64,000 nt of DNA from Paraburkholderia sacchari. GTDB taxonomy: Bacteria > Pseudomonadota > Gammaproteobacteria > Burkholderiales > Burkholderiaceae. Below, in pieces: positions 8,605-18,919 of the stretch. The notes under the pieces are model-generated. The model was not told where the DNA came from, did no database searches, and worked only from the letters and a program-made list of their open reading frames with translations. The first letter of the stretch is position 1, and each line of letters starts with the position of its first letter. Location of the stretch: the NCBI RefSeq assembly GCF_000785435.2, contig NZ_JTDB02000003.1:310001-374000 (forward strand), read 5' to 3'. Made by a program: the position numbers and the translations under genes.

Positions 8605-9201
8605 TCACTTGTGTACCGTGCGCGTGGGTGTGGCGCGGCGCCAGGGGGCATCGGTGGACACTTCGGTGCTTGCGCCGGGGGCGAGGCCCAGCGAAAAAAT
8701 ATCGAGCGAGCCGATGGCCACGCGCACGAGACGCAGCGTCGGAAAGCCCACCGCCGCAGTCATGCGCCGCACCTGGCGATTCTTGCCTTCGCTGATGGCG
8801 AGTTCGATCCACGTGGTTGGAATCGCCGCGCGATAGCGAATGGGCGGCGTGCGCGGCCATAGGAGACCGGTGTCGGCATCGGCAATTTTTTTCGCGCGGC
8901 ACGGCTGCGTCACAAAATCGCCAAGATCGACGCCGCGCTCGAGCGCGGCGAGCGCGTCCTCGCCGGGCGCGCCTTCGACCTGCGCCCAGTAGCGCTTCAC
9001 GAGCTTGCGCTTCGGTTCGGCAATGCGGGCTTGCAGCGCGCCGTCGTCGGTGAGCAGCAGCAGACCTTCGCTGTCCGCATCGAGACGGCCAGCAGGGTAG
9101 ACGCCCGGCGTCTTGACCCAATCCGCAAGCGACTGGCGTGTTTCGTGCGGCGAAAACTGGCAAATCGTGCCGAACGGTTTATTGAGGGCGATCAAGCGCA
9201 T
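8605..9201 (-). CDS. rluE: 23S rRNA pseudouridine synthase, RluE type
   Basis: This enzyme isomerises a uridine of 23S rRNA (U2457 in E. coli numbering) to pseudouridine. The 198-aa protein begins MRLIALNKPFGTICQF, contains the RsuA-family catalytic motif AGRLDADSEGLLLLT (catalytic Asp in GRLD), and ends in the conserved block EGKNRQVRRMTAAVGFPTLRLVR. The residues WPRTPPIRYRAAIPTTWIEL match RluE more closely than RluB, RluF or RsuA. It has no N-terminal S4 domain, as expected for RluE. I use the ATG at 9201. A longer frame to 9309 adds non-conserved residues. It is divergent from icd. Confidence 0.92.
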   Translation of the reverse strand: MRLIALNKPFGTICQFSPHETRQSLADWVKTPGVYPAGRLDADSEGLLLLTDDGALQARIAEPKRKLVKRYWAQVEGAPGEDALAALERGVDLGDFVTQPCRAKKIADADTGLLWPRTPPIRYRAAIPTTWIELAISEGKNRQVRRMTAAVGFPTLRLVRVAIGSLDIFSLGLAPGASTEVSTDAPWRRATPTRTVHK

Positions 9202-9293
9202 AGCGAGTAGGGCAAGCGTACCGGTGAGGAATGGGAATCGGGAATCAGGGCGCGCCGCGATATTAATGCATATTGCCCGGCATCGAATAACGG

Positions 9294-9307
9294 GTCTTAT
9301 ATAAGAC
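9294..9307. promoter_or_regulatory. Perfect 14-bp palindrome, putative repressor operator
   Basis: GTCTTATATAAGAC is an exact inverted repeat in the divergent rluE/icd region, 213 bp upstream of the icd ATG. Its centre supplies TATATA/TATAAG, which could serve as a -10 element with TTGCCC (9273-9278) as a loosely spaced -35. A regulator bound here would block that promoter. The symmetry and AT-rich core fit a GntR-type dimer site. No regulator gene is adjacent. Confidence 0.55.
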
Positions 9308-9320
9308 ATTAAACGTGCCC

Positions 9321-9350
9321 GGCGGGCGACGGCGGGCGACGGCGGGCGAC
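9321..9350. repeat. Three perfect 10-bp tandem repeats
   Basis: The unit GGCGGGCGAC occurs three times head-to-tail, just downstream of the palindrome and about 170 bp before icd. It is non-coding and would lie in the icd leader if transcription starts at the palindrome. Copy number is likely to vary by slippage. Confidence 0.9.
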
Positions 9351-9520
9351 GGCGCAGCGCAGCATGAATACATGAACGAGCCAGCGGGGCGGGCAGTCGG
9401 GCCGTGGGCTAGAATAACGACCAGACCCTGGCGCCGCGCACGGCCGCCTAGCAAATCGGGCACATGCCGTTTTCGAATCTGTTCGCGGTCGACAGACCGA
9501 TTCCCCTACTGGAGTTGATC

Positions 9521-10777
9521 ATGCCGTATCAGCACATTAAGGTCCCGGCTAGCGGTGAGAAGATCACCGTCAATCCGGATTTCTCGCTCAATGTCTCCGA
9601 TCAGCCGATCATTCCGTACATCGAGGGCGACGGCACCGGCGTCGACATTACGCCGGTCATGCTCAAGGTGGTCGACGCGGCTGTCCAGAAAGCTTACGCG
9701 GGCAAGCGCAAGATCCACTGGATGGAGATCTACGCGGGCGAGAAGGCCACGCGCGTGTACGGCCCCGATGTGTGGCTGCCCGACGAGACGCTCGACGCCG
9801 TGAAGGAATATGTCGTGTCGATCAAGGGTCCGCTCACGACGCCGGTGGGCGGCGGCATCCGTTCGCTGAACGTGGCGATGCGCCAGCAGCTCGACCTCTA
9901 TGTGTGCCTGCGTCCCGTGCAGTACTTCAAGGGCGTGCCCTCGCCCGTGCGCGCGCCGGAGAAGGTCAACATGGTGATCTTCCGCGAGAACTCGGAAGAC
10001 ATTTACGCGGGCATCGAGTGGCCCGCCGAATCGGAAGGCGCGAAGAAGATCATCAAGTTCCTGCGCGAGGAAATGGGCGTTTCCAAGATCCGTTTCCCGG
10101 ACAGCTCGGGTCTCGGCATCAAGCCGGTTTCGCGCGAAGGCACCGAGCGTCTCGTGCGCAAGGCGATCCAGTATGCGATCGACAACGAACGCCGTTCGGT
10201 GACGCTCGTGCACAAGGGCAACATCATGAAGTTCACCGAAGGCGCGTTCCGCGACTACGGCTATGCGCTCGCGCAGAAGGAATTCGCGGCGGAACTCATC
10301 GACGGCGGCCCGTGGATGAAGGTCAAGAACCCGAAGACGGGCGGCGACATCGTGATCAAGGACGTGATCGCCGACGCGTTTCTCCAGCAGATCCTGCTGC
10401 GCCCGGCCGAGTACGACGTGATCGCCACGCTGAATCTGAACGGCGACTACATCTCGGACGCACTGGCGGCGCAGGTGGGCGGCATCGGCATCGCGCCCGG
10501 AGCGAACCTGTCGGACTCGGTGGCGATGTTCGAAGCGACGCACGGCACGGCGCCGAAGTACGCGGGCAAGGATTATGTGAATCCGGGCTCGGAGATTCTT
10601 TCGGCGGAAATGATGCTGCGCCACCTTGGCTGGACCGAGGCGGCGGATCTCATCATCGCTTCGATGGAGAAGTCGATTCTGCAAAAGCGCGTGACGTACG
10701 ACTTCGCGCGGCTCATGGAGGGCGCGACGCAGGTGTCGTGCTCCGCGTTCGGGCAGGTGATGATCGACAATATGTAG
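9521..10777 (+). CDS. icd: Isocitrate dehydrogenase, NADP-dependent
   Basis: This TCA-cycle enzyme oxidatively decarboxylates isocitrate to 2-oxoglutarate. The 418-aa product is the size of the homodimeric E. coli enzyme. It shows [14 protein letters not shown] near the N-terminus, the substrate-binding [16 protein letters not shown], the [13 protein letters not shown] region, and the nucleotide-site block [21 protein letters not shown] place the start at ATG 9521 ([15 protein letters not shown]), which has GGAG 6 nt upstream, rather than at the open ATG 57 nt earlier. It is a single-gene unit closed by a strong terminator. The upstream palindrome suggests transcriptional control. Confidence 0.97.
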   Translation: MPYQHIKVPASGEKITVNPDFSLNVSDQPIIPYIEGDGTGVDITPVMLKVVDAAVQKAYAGKRKIHWMEIYAGEKATRVYGPDVWLPDETLDAVKEYVVSIKGPLTTPVGGGIRSLNVAMRQQLDLYVCLRPVQYFKGVPSPVRAPEKVNMVIFRENSEDIYAGIEWPAESEGAKKIIKFLREEMGVSKIRFPDSSGLGIKPVSREGTERLVRKAIQYAIDNERRSVTLVHKGNIMKFTEGAFRDYGYALAQKEFAAELIDGGPWMKVKNPKTGGDIVIKDVIADAFLQQILLRPAEYDVIATLNLNGDYISDALAAQVGGIGIAPGANLSDSVAMFEATHGTAPKYAGKDYVNPGSEILSAEMMLRHLGWTEAADLIIASMEKSILQKRVTYDFARLMEGATQVSCSAFGQVMIDNM

Positions 10778-10822
10778 GCGTAGTCCAGCAGGTTCGCCCG
10801 CAGGTTCGCGCCGCAACGTAAA

Positions 10823-10860
10823 AACCCCGACGGGGCTGTAAAGGCCGTCGGGGTTTTTTG
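10823..10860 (+). terminator. Rho-independent terminator after icd
   Basis: The stem AACCCCGACGG / CCGTCGGGGTT around a GGCTGTAAAGG loop is followed by a run of T, 45 bp after the icd stop. Confidence 0.95.
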
Positions 10861-11068
10861 CGCTTTGGTGTGCCCGCTTTGGCTTGCCGGAAAATGATTC
10901 TGATTGATTCGATATGCGAATTGATGCGGGAATCAAATCCGCTACTCGCTCAGACGCGTAATCCTCTGCCCTTGTCATGGCATGCCGTGCGATGTGGTAT
11001 GCGCAGCGGCGACGACTGTGCGTTATCATGACGCCCATCAATTGAGCTCATTCGCCGTCTTGTTTCGC

Positions 11069-11425
11069 ATGACTTTTCTGTGTCGTCTCCTCGTTGTTGG
11101 TTTGCTCGCGCTCCTTGCCATGAGCGGCGCTAGCGCGTGCGAGCCCGTGCAGCAAGACGCGAGTTCATCGCCGGTTTCGCATGTTGCGCATCGGGCCGTT
11201 GCAGCGGACGATCATTGCGGCGTCACAGAGCCTGCAAGTACGCATGACCACTGCGCCGGCCATGCGAACGATTGCGCCGCAAGCTGTTGTGGACATTGCG
11301 CCGCGCCGCCTGTCGGCACGCGAATCGGTACAGGCGTGCCCGAGCGCTCCCCGCGCATTGCGCCTGCCGCCGCACTGCGCGCGGGCATCACGCACGCTCC
11401 GCCGCTACCGCCTCCCATCGTCTGA
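11069..11425 (+). CDS. Small exported Cys/His-rich protein, CopL-like, upstream of a multicopper oxidase
   Basis: This 118-aa protein has an N-terminal signal peptide (MTFLCRLLVVGLLALLAMSGASA). The mature segment is dense in Cys and His (DDHCG, HDHCAGHANDCAASCCGHCA), and a Pro/Ala-rich tail follows. Such proteins precede copper-resistance oxidases in many proteobacteria (CopL/DUF2946-like), and I infer copper binding or sensing in the periplasm. No good Shine-Dalgarno precedes the ATG at 11069, so the start is a judgement based on the signal peptide. The oxidase gene follows 148 bp downstream on the same strand. Confidence 0.7.
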   Translation: MTFLCRLLVVGLLALLAMSGASACEPVQQDASSSPVSHVAHRAVAADDHCGVTEPASTHDHCAGHANDCAASCCGHCAAPPVGTRIGTGVPERSPRIAPAAALRAGITHAPPLPPPIV

Positions 11426-11573
11426 ACGCGGGCGCCTCGCCTCAAGGGCGGAAGTGCCCGATGCATGTCCGAGCGGATTCGTCGTGCGGTGAGCGCACGC
11501 GAAGCCAATGGCTACATGCGCGGCGCGCTGTCACTGCGCGTTGCGTCGTCAGGTGTGTTTGAGGAATTCATTG

Positions 11574-13181
11574 ATGAAACGCAGAACTTTTTTGTCCGGC
11601 GCGTTGAGCGCCGCCACGGCGTCGCTGTTTGCGCGCGCGGCGCTGGCCCAGCAAAGCGGCCATGCGATGTCCGACATGTCCGGCATGAGCGGGGCGTCTG
11701 CCGCCATGATGCACGCGCAGACGCCGCTCGCGGCTGCCGACGCATTGCCCGTCGGCGCGCCGCTCGCGACGTTGCGAACGCTGTCGAACGAGAGCCGCGA
11801 AGCAGGGCATTTTCGTGCGACGCTGATCGCCCGGCCCGTCACGCGGCCCCTGCTCGCGGGTCAGCCGGGCACCACTTTCTGGCAATACGACCCGGGCAAT
11901 CATACCGATCAGGCCGATGACGCCGGCCCCGGGATCGGTCCGTTGATCGACGTGCACGAAGGCGACACCGTCGAGATCCGCTTCGTCAACCGGCTGCCGC
12001 AGCCGTCCACGATTCATTGGCACGGTCTGCCTGTGCCGCCCGATCAGGACGGCAACCCCATGAACCTCGTGGCACCAGGCGACGAACGCGTCTACCGGTT
12101 CACGCTGCCCAAGGGGAGCGCCGGCACCTACTGGTATCACCCGCATCCGCACATGCACACGTCCGAGCAGGTGTTTCGCGGGCTTGCGGGTCCGATCGTC
12201 GTGCGCGCCGCGAGCGATCCGCTGGCGGCCTGGCCGGAGCGTCATCTGTTCGTTTCCGACCTCAAGCTTGGCGCTGATGGCACGATTCCCGAGAACGGCA
12301 TGATGGACTGGATGAACGGTCGAGAAGGCCAGTTCGTCCTCGTGAACGGCGCGCGCGAGCCGCGCATCGACGTCGTGCGCGATGAGCGCTGGCGTGTCTG
12401 GAACGGCTGCAGTGCGCGTTATCTGCTGCTGGCGTTCGACGATGGCCGTGCATTCGCGCAGGTCGGGACCGACGGCGGCCTGCTTGCCGCGCCGCGCGAG
12501 GGCGTGACTTCGCTGCTGCTCGCGCCCGGTGAGCGCGCCGAGCTGATCGTGCGCGCGGGCGAGGGCGCGTCACGCGCGCGCTTGATGGCCGCGCAGTACG
12601 ACCGGCGCAAGATGGCGATGTCGCACGGCAGCCTGTCGCCCACGCCGTCGGCCGCATTGGCTCAGGTGCAATTCGCGCCGCGTGACGAGGCGCCGGCATT
12701 GCCCGCGCAGTTGCGTACGATCGAACCGCTGGCGCCGCGTGGCAAGACCACGGCGGCGCTCACGCAAAAATCCGTGGTGTTCAGCGAAGTCATGGACATG
12801 CATGCAATGCACCAGCCGGGAGCATCGCAATCGGGCATGCCGCGCGGCATGCAATTCATGATCAACGGCACAACCTACGATCCCGAGCGCGTCACGCTAA
12901 CGAGCCGTCGCGGGGAAGTCGAGCATTGGACGATTGCGAACCAGACGGACATGGATCATCCGTTCCATCTGCACGGTACGCAGTTCCAGGTAATCTCGCG
13001 CGAAACGGGGGCAAAGCGCGTGGACGAGCCGTATCTCGCATGGCGCGATACCGTCAACGTGAAACCCGGGGAAAGCGTGCATATCGCGACCGTGCAGAAC
13101 CTCGCGGGCGAGCGCATGTTCCATTGCCATATCGTCGAACATGAGGACCTCGGCATGATGGGCACGCTGCGCGTGATCTAG
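11574..13181 (+). CDS. Multicopper oxidase, CueO/CopA-like, Tat-exported
   Basis: This is a periplasmic copper oxidase of 535 aa, probably oxidising Cu(I) to the less toxic Cu(II). The Tat signal is MKRRTFLSG. A Met-rich stretch after the signal (MSDMSGMSG...MMH) and another near 425 (MDMHAMH) are typical of copper-handling members. All copper ligands are in place: HWHG near 148, WYHPHPHMH near 187, HPFHLHG near 462 and the HCHIVEHEDLGMM block near 517. I chose ATG 11574, which has GAGGAA 7 nt upstream. With the preceding Cys/His-rich gene it forms a compact copper-tolerance unit. Exact in vivo substrate is inferred. Confidence 0.93.
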   Translation: MKRRTFLSGALSAATASLFARAALAQQSGHAMSDMSGMSGASAAMMHAQTPLAAADALPVGAPLATLRTLSNESREAGHFRATLIARPVTRPLLAGQPGTTFWQYDPGNHTDQADDAGPGIGPLIDVHEGDTVEIRFVNRLPQPSTIHWHGLPVPPDQDGNPMNLVAPGDERVYRFTLPKGSAGTYWYHPHPHMHTSEQVFRGLAGPIVVRAASDPLAAWPERHLFVSDLKLGADGTIPENGMMDWMNGREGQFVLVNGAREPRIDVVRDERWRVWNGCSARYLLLAFDDGRAFAQVGTDGGLLAAPREGVTSLLLAPGERAELIVRAGEGASRARLMAAQYDRRKMAMSHGSLSPTPSAALAQVQFAPRDEAPALPAQLRTIEPLAPRGKTTAALTQKSVVFSEVMDMHAMHQPGASQSGMPRGMQFMINGTTYDPERVTLTSRRGEVEHWTIANQTDMDHPFHLHGTQFQVISRETGAKRVDEPYLAWRDTVNVKPGESVHIATVQNLAGERMFHCHIVEHEDLGMMGTLRVI

Positions 13182-13265
13182 CACGCGGATTGCAAAACTC
13201 ACGTGAAATTCATGTGAATCCGCGCAAAGCCGATGTGGCAAAAGCGGGCGGCGAGGCGTCCGCCC

Positions 13266-13294
13266 AAAAAGAAACCCGGCCGAAGCCGGGTTTC
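13266..13294 (-). terminator. Rho-independent terminator after the cold-shock gene
   Basis: A perfect 10-bp stem (GAAACCCGGC / GCCGGGTTTC) with a 4-nt loop is followed on the minus strand by a run of T, 23 bp past the cspA-type stop codon. Confidence 0.93.
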
Positions 13295-13316
13295 TCAGGT
13301 ACAGGTACCGAACGGA

Positions 13317-13523
13317 TCAGGCAGCTGCCTGAATGTTCGATGCCTGCTTACCCTTCGGGCCTTGCACGACCTCGAAGCTCACCTTCTGACCTTCTTTGAG
13401 GGTCTTGAAGCCATTCATCTGGATGGCCGAAAAGTGAGCGAACAGATCCTCACCGCCTTCGTCCGGCGTGATGAATCCGAAACCCTTCGCGTCGTTGAAC
13501 CACTTAACCGTACCGGTTGCCAT
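13317..13523 (-). CDS. cspA: Cold-shock protein, CspA family
   Basis: This 68-aa single cold-shock domain binds single-stranded RNA/DNA and acts as an RNA chaperone. Both RNP motifs are present (KGFGFI at about 13-18 and DLFAHFSAI at about 26-34), together with the usual [14 protein letters not shown] start. AGGGGAAG lies 6-7 nt before the ATG. A promoter about 140 bp upstream predicts a long 5' leader, as is common for cold-shock genes, where leader structure controls translation. Family paralogs cannot be told apart from one sequence, so the symbol is generic. Confidence 0.93.
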   Translation of the reverse strand: MATGTVKWFNDAKGFGFITPDEGGEDLFAHFSAIQMNGFKTLKEGQKVSFEVVQGPKGKQASNIQAAA

Positions 13524-13664
13524 ACCAACTTCCCCTGTAACTCATGTCACTACCACGAGCAGTTCGAAAAGCTAAACGATCGCAGAGTGCGAACGCCCCC
13601 TCCTCACAAGCTCACCAACGGCATTTTTTCGAAAATATAGGCGGTTGAAAAAAGTGCCAGCTTG

Positions 13665-13693
13665 ATTGTTGGGGCTCTTTATTCTGCTGTCAA
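13665..13693 (-). promoter_or_regulatory. Putative sigma-70 promoter of the cold-shock gene
   Basis: On the minus strand TTGACA (13693-13688) and AACAAT (13670-13665) are separated by exactly 17 bp. Transcription would start near 13658, giving a leader of about 135 nt before the cspA-type ATG. Confidence 0.6.
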
Positions 13694-14151
13694 GAATATT
13701 TTGAGACGTTATCTGACGCGTTGTAAAGAGCGCATTCCAGGGGTTTTTCCGGCTTTTCTTGCGACTCCGCCCGCCGGAAATCCGAGCCTGTTGCCGACGC
13801 ACTCATCCGGTTCGTTTTTTATCCGGTCGGAGTTACACGAGCTGTCTTGAAAAGTCGCATAATCGACTCACATGGGATGCACCGCAGCACGAAATTTGCA
13901 CGCATGCGTACGCCGGCCGACAGTGGCTGCCCACCTGCGCACGCAGGTTGTGCGATACTCGATTCGACGGTGGCCCGAAAGCTGCTGGCAGAATGGTTCG
14001 AACCGGCCCCGCAGCCGGGCGCCCGCAAAGGTACGGTTTGAAGTACGGGTTGGGCGAGGCTGATCGAGTCCGGGAAAACGGGGCTGCGCCGGGATTGTCC
14101 GCACGGCGCCGCAGCCCGGTTCACCGGACGGCCGGTCGGGTTTCGGCAGGA

Positions 14152-14179
14152 TTGCGGGCCTGTCCGAGTTGTTTAGAAT
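14152..14179 (+). promoter_or_regulatory. Putative clpS promoter with -10 box 6 nt from the ATG
   Basis: TTGCGG (14152-14157) and TAGAAT (14174-14179) are 16 bp apart, and the -10 box ends only 6 nt before the clpS ATG at 14186. Transcription from it would start at or next to the A of the ATG, giving a leaderless mRNA. No clear Shine-Dalgarno precedes clpS. Confidence 0.5.
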
Positions 14180-14185
14180 GGGTGT

Positions 14186-14496
14186 ATGGCGATTATCCCG
14201 GACAAGCAGGATTCAACCGTAGTGGAGCGGCAGGAGCAAAAGGTCAAACCGCCCTCCATGTACAAGGTCGTGCTGATGAACGACGACTACACGCCGATGG
14301 AATTCGTCGTAATGGTCGTGCAGGAGTATTTCAATAAGGATCGTGAGACCGCAACACAGATCATGTTGAAGGTGCATCGCGAGGGCAGGGGCGTTTGTGG
14401 GGTCTATACGCGGGACATCGCGTCGACCAAGGTTGAGCAAGTCGTTACCCACGCGCGGCAAGCGGGGCACCCGCTGCAGTGTGTGATGGAGGAAGC

Positions 14497-14500
<4 letters not shown>
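14186..14500 (+). CDS. clpS: ATP-dependent Clp protease adaptor ClpS
   Basis: This is the N-recognin adaptor that delivers N-degron substrates to ClpAP in the cytoplasm (104 aa). The conserved core is complete: [17 protein letters not shown], with the DD of the binding pocket, then [20 protein letters not shown] and the C-terminal helix. The flexible N-terminal tail of about 25 residues is normal. Its TGA overlaps the clpA ATG by 4 bp (ATGA), so translation is coupled. The start lies directly behind a -10-like element. Confidence 0.97.
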
Positions 14501-16788
<2,288 letters not shown>

Positions 16789-16810
16789 GCACTGCTTGCC
16801 GCTAACGCAC

Positions 16811-16848
16811 AACGGCGTAGCCCTTGACGGGTTACGCCGTTTTATTTC
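16811..16848 (+). terminator. Rho-independent terminator after clpA
   Basis: AACGGCGTAG and a matching TTACGCCGTT arm flank a CCCTTGACGGG element and are followed by TTATTT, about 25 bp past the clpA stop. Confidence 0.75.
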
Positions 16849-16963
16849 GAGGTCAAAGTATCAGGAATCCGAAGTGATTTTTTGCGGCCCTCGCGGTGCG
16901 TGAGACGCCTCAAAGTAAAATAGGCGTTCATTCACAGCGTCAGCGCAAAGCAGGGGTGTAAAA

Positions 16964-18376
16964 GTGGTACCACGTAAATCGGGCGCGTTCGACTCCATCG
17001 TCGAGCGCGAGCAGGGGCTGCGCCAGGGCTTGTCCGCAGGCCAGATGACGATGATCGCCATCGGCGGCGCGGTGGGAACCGGGCTCTTTCTCGGCAGCGG
17101 TTTTGCCATCGGTTTCGCCGGGCCGGGCGTGCTCGTGTCCTATGCGATCGGCGCGCTGATCGCTCTGTTGCTGATGGGCGCGCTGGCCGAGATGACCGTC
17201 GCGCATCCAACCTCCGGTTCGTTCGGCGCGTATGCGGAGCACTACATCGGCCCGCTGGCCGGCTTCGTCGTGCGCTATGCGTACTGGTCCGCCTACGTGC
17301 TGGCCGTGGGCACCGAAGTGGCGGCCATCGCCATCTACATGAAGTTCTGGCTGCCGCACGTGCCGGGGCTCTACTGGATTGTCGGCTTCTCGGCGGCGTT
17401 GATCGCCGTGAACGCCATGAGCGTGCGGGCCTACGGCACCATCGAGTATCTCTTTTCCAGTCTCAAGATCGCGGCGATCATCGCGTTCATCGTGCTCGGC
17501 GCCTGGTTCGTTTGGCGCGCGCCCGCCAGTTCGGGCGTCGGGTTCGCGAACTACACGTCGCACGGCGGGCTGCTGCCCAAGGGCTGGTGGGGCGTGTGGG
17601 TGGGCACGATCGTCTCGCTTTTCAGCTACCTCGGCGTGGAAACCATCGCGGTTGCTGCCGCGGAGGCCAAGGATCCGGCGCGCGCCGTCACGCGGGCGTT
17701 CCGCGCCACGGTGCTGCGCCTCGTGCTGTTCTATCTGCTCACGCTCGCGCTGATGCTCGCCATCGTCCCCTGGACCGAGGCGGGCGGCAACGAAAGCCCT
17801 TTCGTGAAGGTGATGGCCGAAACCGGCGTGCCGTACGCCGCCGGGGCGATCAACTTTATCGTGCTCGTGGCCGCGCTCTCGGCCATGAACAGCCAGCTCT
17901 ACATCACCACGCGCATGATGTTCAGCCTCTCGCGCGCGGGCTACGCGCCGGCGATGTTCGGGCGCCTCACGGCCAGTGGCGTGCCGACCGCGGCGCTCTC
18001 GCTGTCGACCATTGGCATTGCCGTGGCGGCCGTGCTCAATGCGCTTTGGCCGCAGGCGGCGTTCACGCTGATGATGTCGATCGCGATGTTCGGCGCGATG
18101 TTCACATGGCTCATGATCTTCGTGACGCAGATTTTTTTCCGCGTGCGTCGCGCGCGCGACGGGAGCGCGCCGCTCGCATTCCGCATGTGGGGCTTTCCGT
18201 TCACAAGCGTGCTGGGCGCGCTGCTGATGCTCGGCATTCTGGTCGGCACGGCGTTCACGCGCGAATTCCGCATGACGCTCGCGTATGGGCTCGCGTTTCT
18301 CGCGGTGCTCGTAGTGGCCTATGCGCTGTGGTATCGCGGCAGGCAGCCCGCCGCACGGGCTCAAGAGTCGCTCTGA
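16964..18376 (+). CDS. Amino acid permease, APC superfamily (AAT family)
   Basis: This inner-membrane amino-acid/proton symporter (470 aa) has about 12 helices. The conserved first-helix motif (MIAIGGAVGTGLFLGSG), the E-rich AEMTVAHPTSGSFGAYAEHYIGPLAGF block and the SYLGVETIAVAAAEAKDP region on helix 6 mark the AAT family (GabP, ProY and YifK types). Substrate cannot be decided. The start is a GTG at 16964 with CAGGGG about 8 nt upstream. It is a single-gene unit between two terminators. Confidence 0.9.
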   Translation: MVPRKSGAFDSIVEREQGLRQGLSAGQMTMIAIGGAVGTGLFLGSGFAIGFAGPGVLVSYAIGALIALLLMGALAEMTVAHPTSGSFGAYAEHYIGPLAGFVVRYAYWSAYVLAVGTEVAAIAIYMKFWLPHVPGLYWIVGFSAALIAVNAMSVRAYGTIEYLFSSLKIAAIIAFIVLGAWFVWRAPASSGVGFANYTSHGGLLPKGWWGVWVGTIVSLFSYLGVETIAVAAAEAKDPARAVTRAFRATVLRLVLFYLLTLALMLAIVPWTEAGGNESPFVKVMAETGVPYAAGAINFIVLVAALSAMNSQLYITTRMMFSLSRAGYAPAMFGRLTASGVPTAALSLSTIGIAVAAVLNALWPQAAFTLMMSIAMFGAMFTWLMIFVTQIFFRVRRARDGSAPLAFRMWGFPFTSVLGALLMLGILVGTAFTREFRMTLAYGLAFLAVLVVAYALWYRGRQPAARAQESL

Positions 18377-18380
18377 ACGC

Positions 18381-18409
18381 AAAAAAGCACGCCGCAAGCG
18401 TGCTTTTTT
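18381..18409. terminator. Bidirectional terminator between the permease gene and dut
   Basis: The perfect inverted repeat AAAAAAGCACGC / GCGTGCTTTTTT has T runs on both strands and separates two convergent genes. Confidence 0.93.
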
Positions 18410-18458
18410 GTTGCTGCCGGGCGCGCCAGATTCGGGCCGGGCGCGTTTGGGCGGGGGC

Positions 18459-18905
18459 TCAGTGCTTGCCCGTGCTGCCGAAGCCGCCTGCGCCGCGCTC
18501 GCTCTGTTCGAAGTCGTCGACGATGTTGAACTGCGCCTGCAGCACCGGCACGATCACGAGTTGCGCGAGGCGCTCCATCGGATTGAGCGTGAACGTGGTG
18601 TGGCCGCGGTTCCAGGTAGAGATCATCAGCTCGCCCTGGTAGTCGGAGTCGATCAGGCCGACGAGATTGCCGAGCACGATGCCGTGCTTGTGACCAAGGC
18701 CCGAGCGCGGCAGGATCAGCGCGGCGTAGCCGGGATCTGCCAGGTGGACCGCGAGGCCGGTGGGCACGAGCTTCGTCTCGCCGGGTTCGAGCGTGATTGG
18801 CGTATCGAGGCAGGCGCGCAAATCGAGGCCGGCGCTGCCCGGCGTGGCGTAGTGGGGCAGCTGGTCGCGCATGCGTTCGTTCAGGATCTTGATGTCGATC
18901 TTCAT
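18459..18905 (-). CDS. dut: dUTP diphosphatase
   Basis: This homotrimeric enzyme hydrolyses dUTP to dUMP, which keeps uracil out of DNA and supplies dUMP for dTMP synthesis (148 aa). All five dUTPase motifs are readable: [40 protein letters not shown] and the C-terminal P-loop-like [12 protein letters not shown]. It begins 14 bp after the upstream LLM oxidoreductase gene and ends the ribF-ileS-lspA-coaBC operon. A dut gene next to coaBC is common in proteobacteria. Confidence 0.97.
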   Translation of the reverse strand: MKIDIKILNERMRDQLPHYATPGSAGLDLRACLDTPITLEPGETKLVPTGLAVHLADPGYAALILPRSGLGHKHGIVLGNLVGLIDSDYQGELMISTWNRGHTTFTLNPMERLAQLVIVPVLQAQFNIVDDFEQSERGAGGFGSTGKH

Positions 18906-18919
18906 AGGGTTCCGTTGGA

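Larger units (their letters stand above)
13524..14185. other. Divergent cspA/clpS intergenic region
   Basis: This 660-bp non-coding stretch holds the cspA leader and promoter on the minus strand and the clpS promoter at its right end. The middle part (about 13700-14150) has short open frames on both strands, none with a Shine-Dalgarno or protein-like composition. I see nothing else I can name in it. Confidence 0.6.

Noticed and set aside
8271..8651. Minus-strand ORFs in the region upstream of the 71-aa gene
   Set aside because: No Shine-Dalgarno, weak codon bias and no motif; the region is better explained as promoter and leader DNA.
13759..14337. Plus-strand ORF overlapping the clpS 5' region
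   Set aside because: It runs out of frame into clpS, has no ribosome-binding site, and its product looks random.
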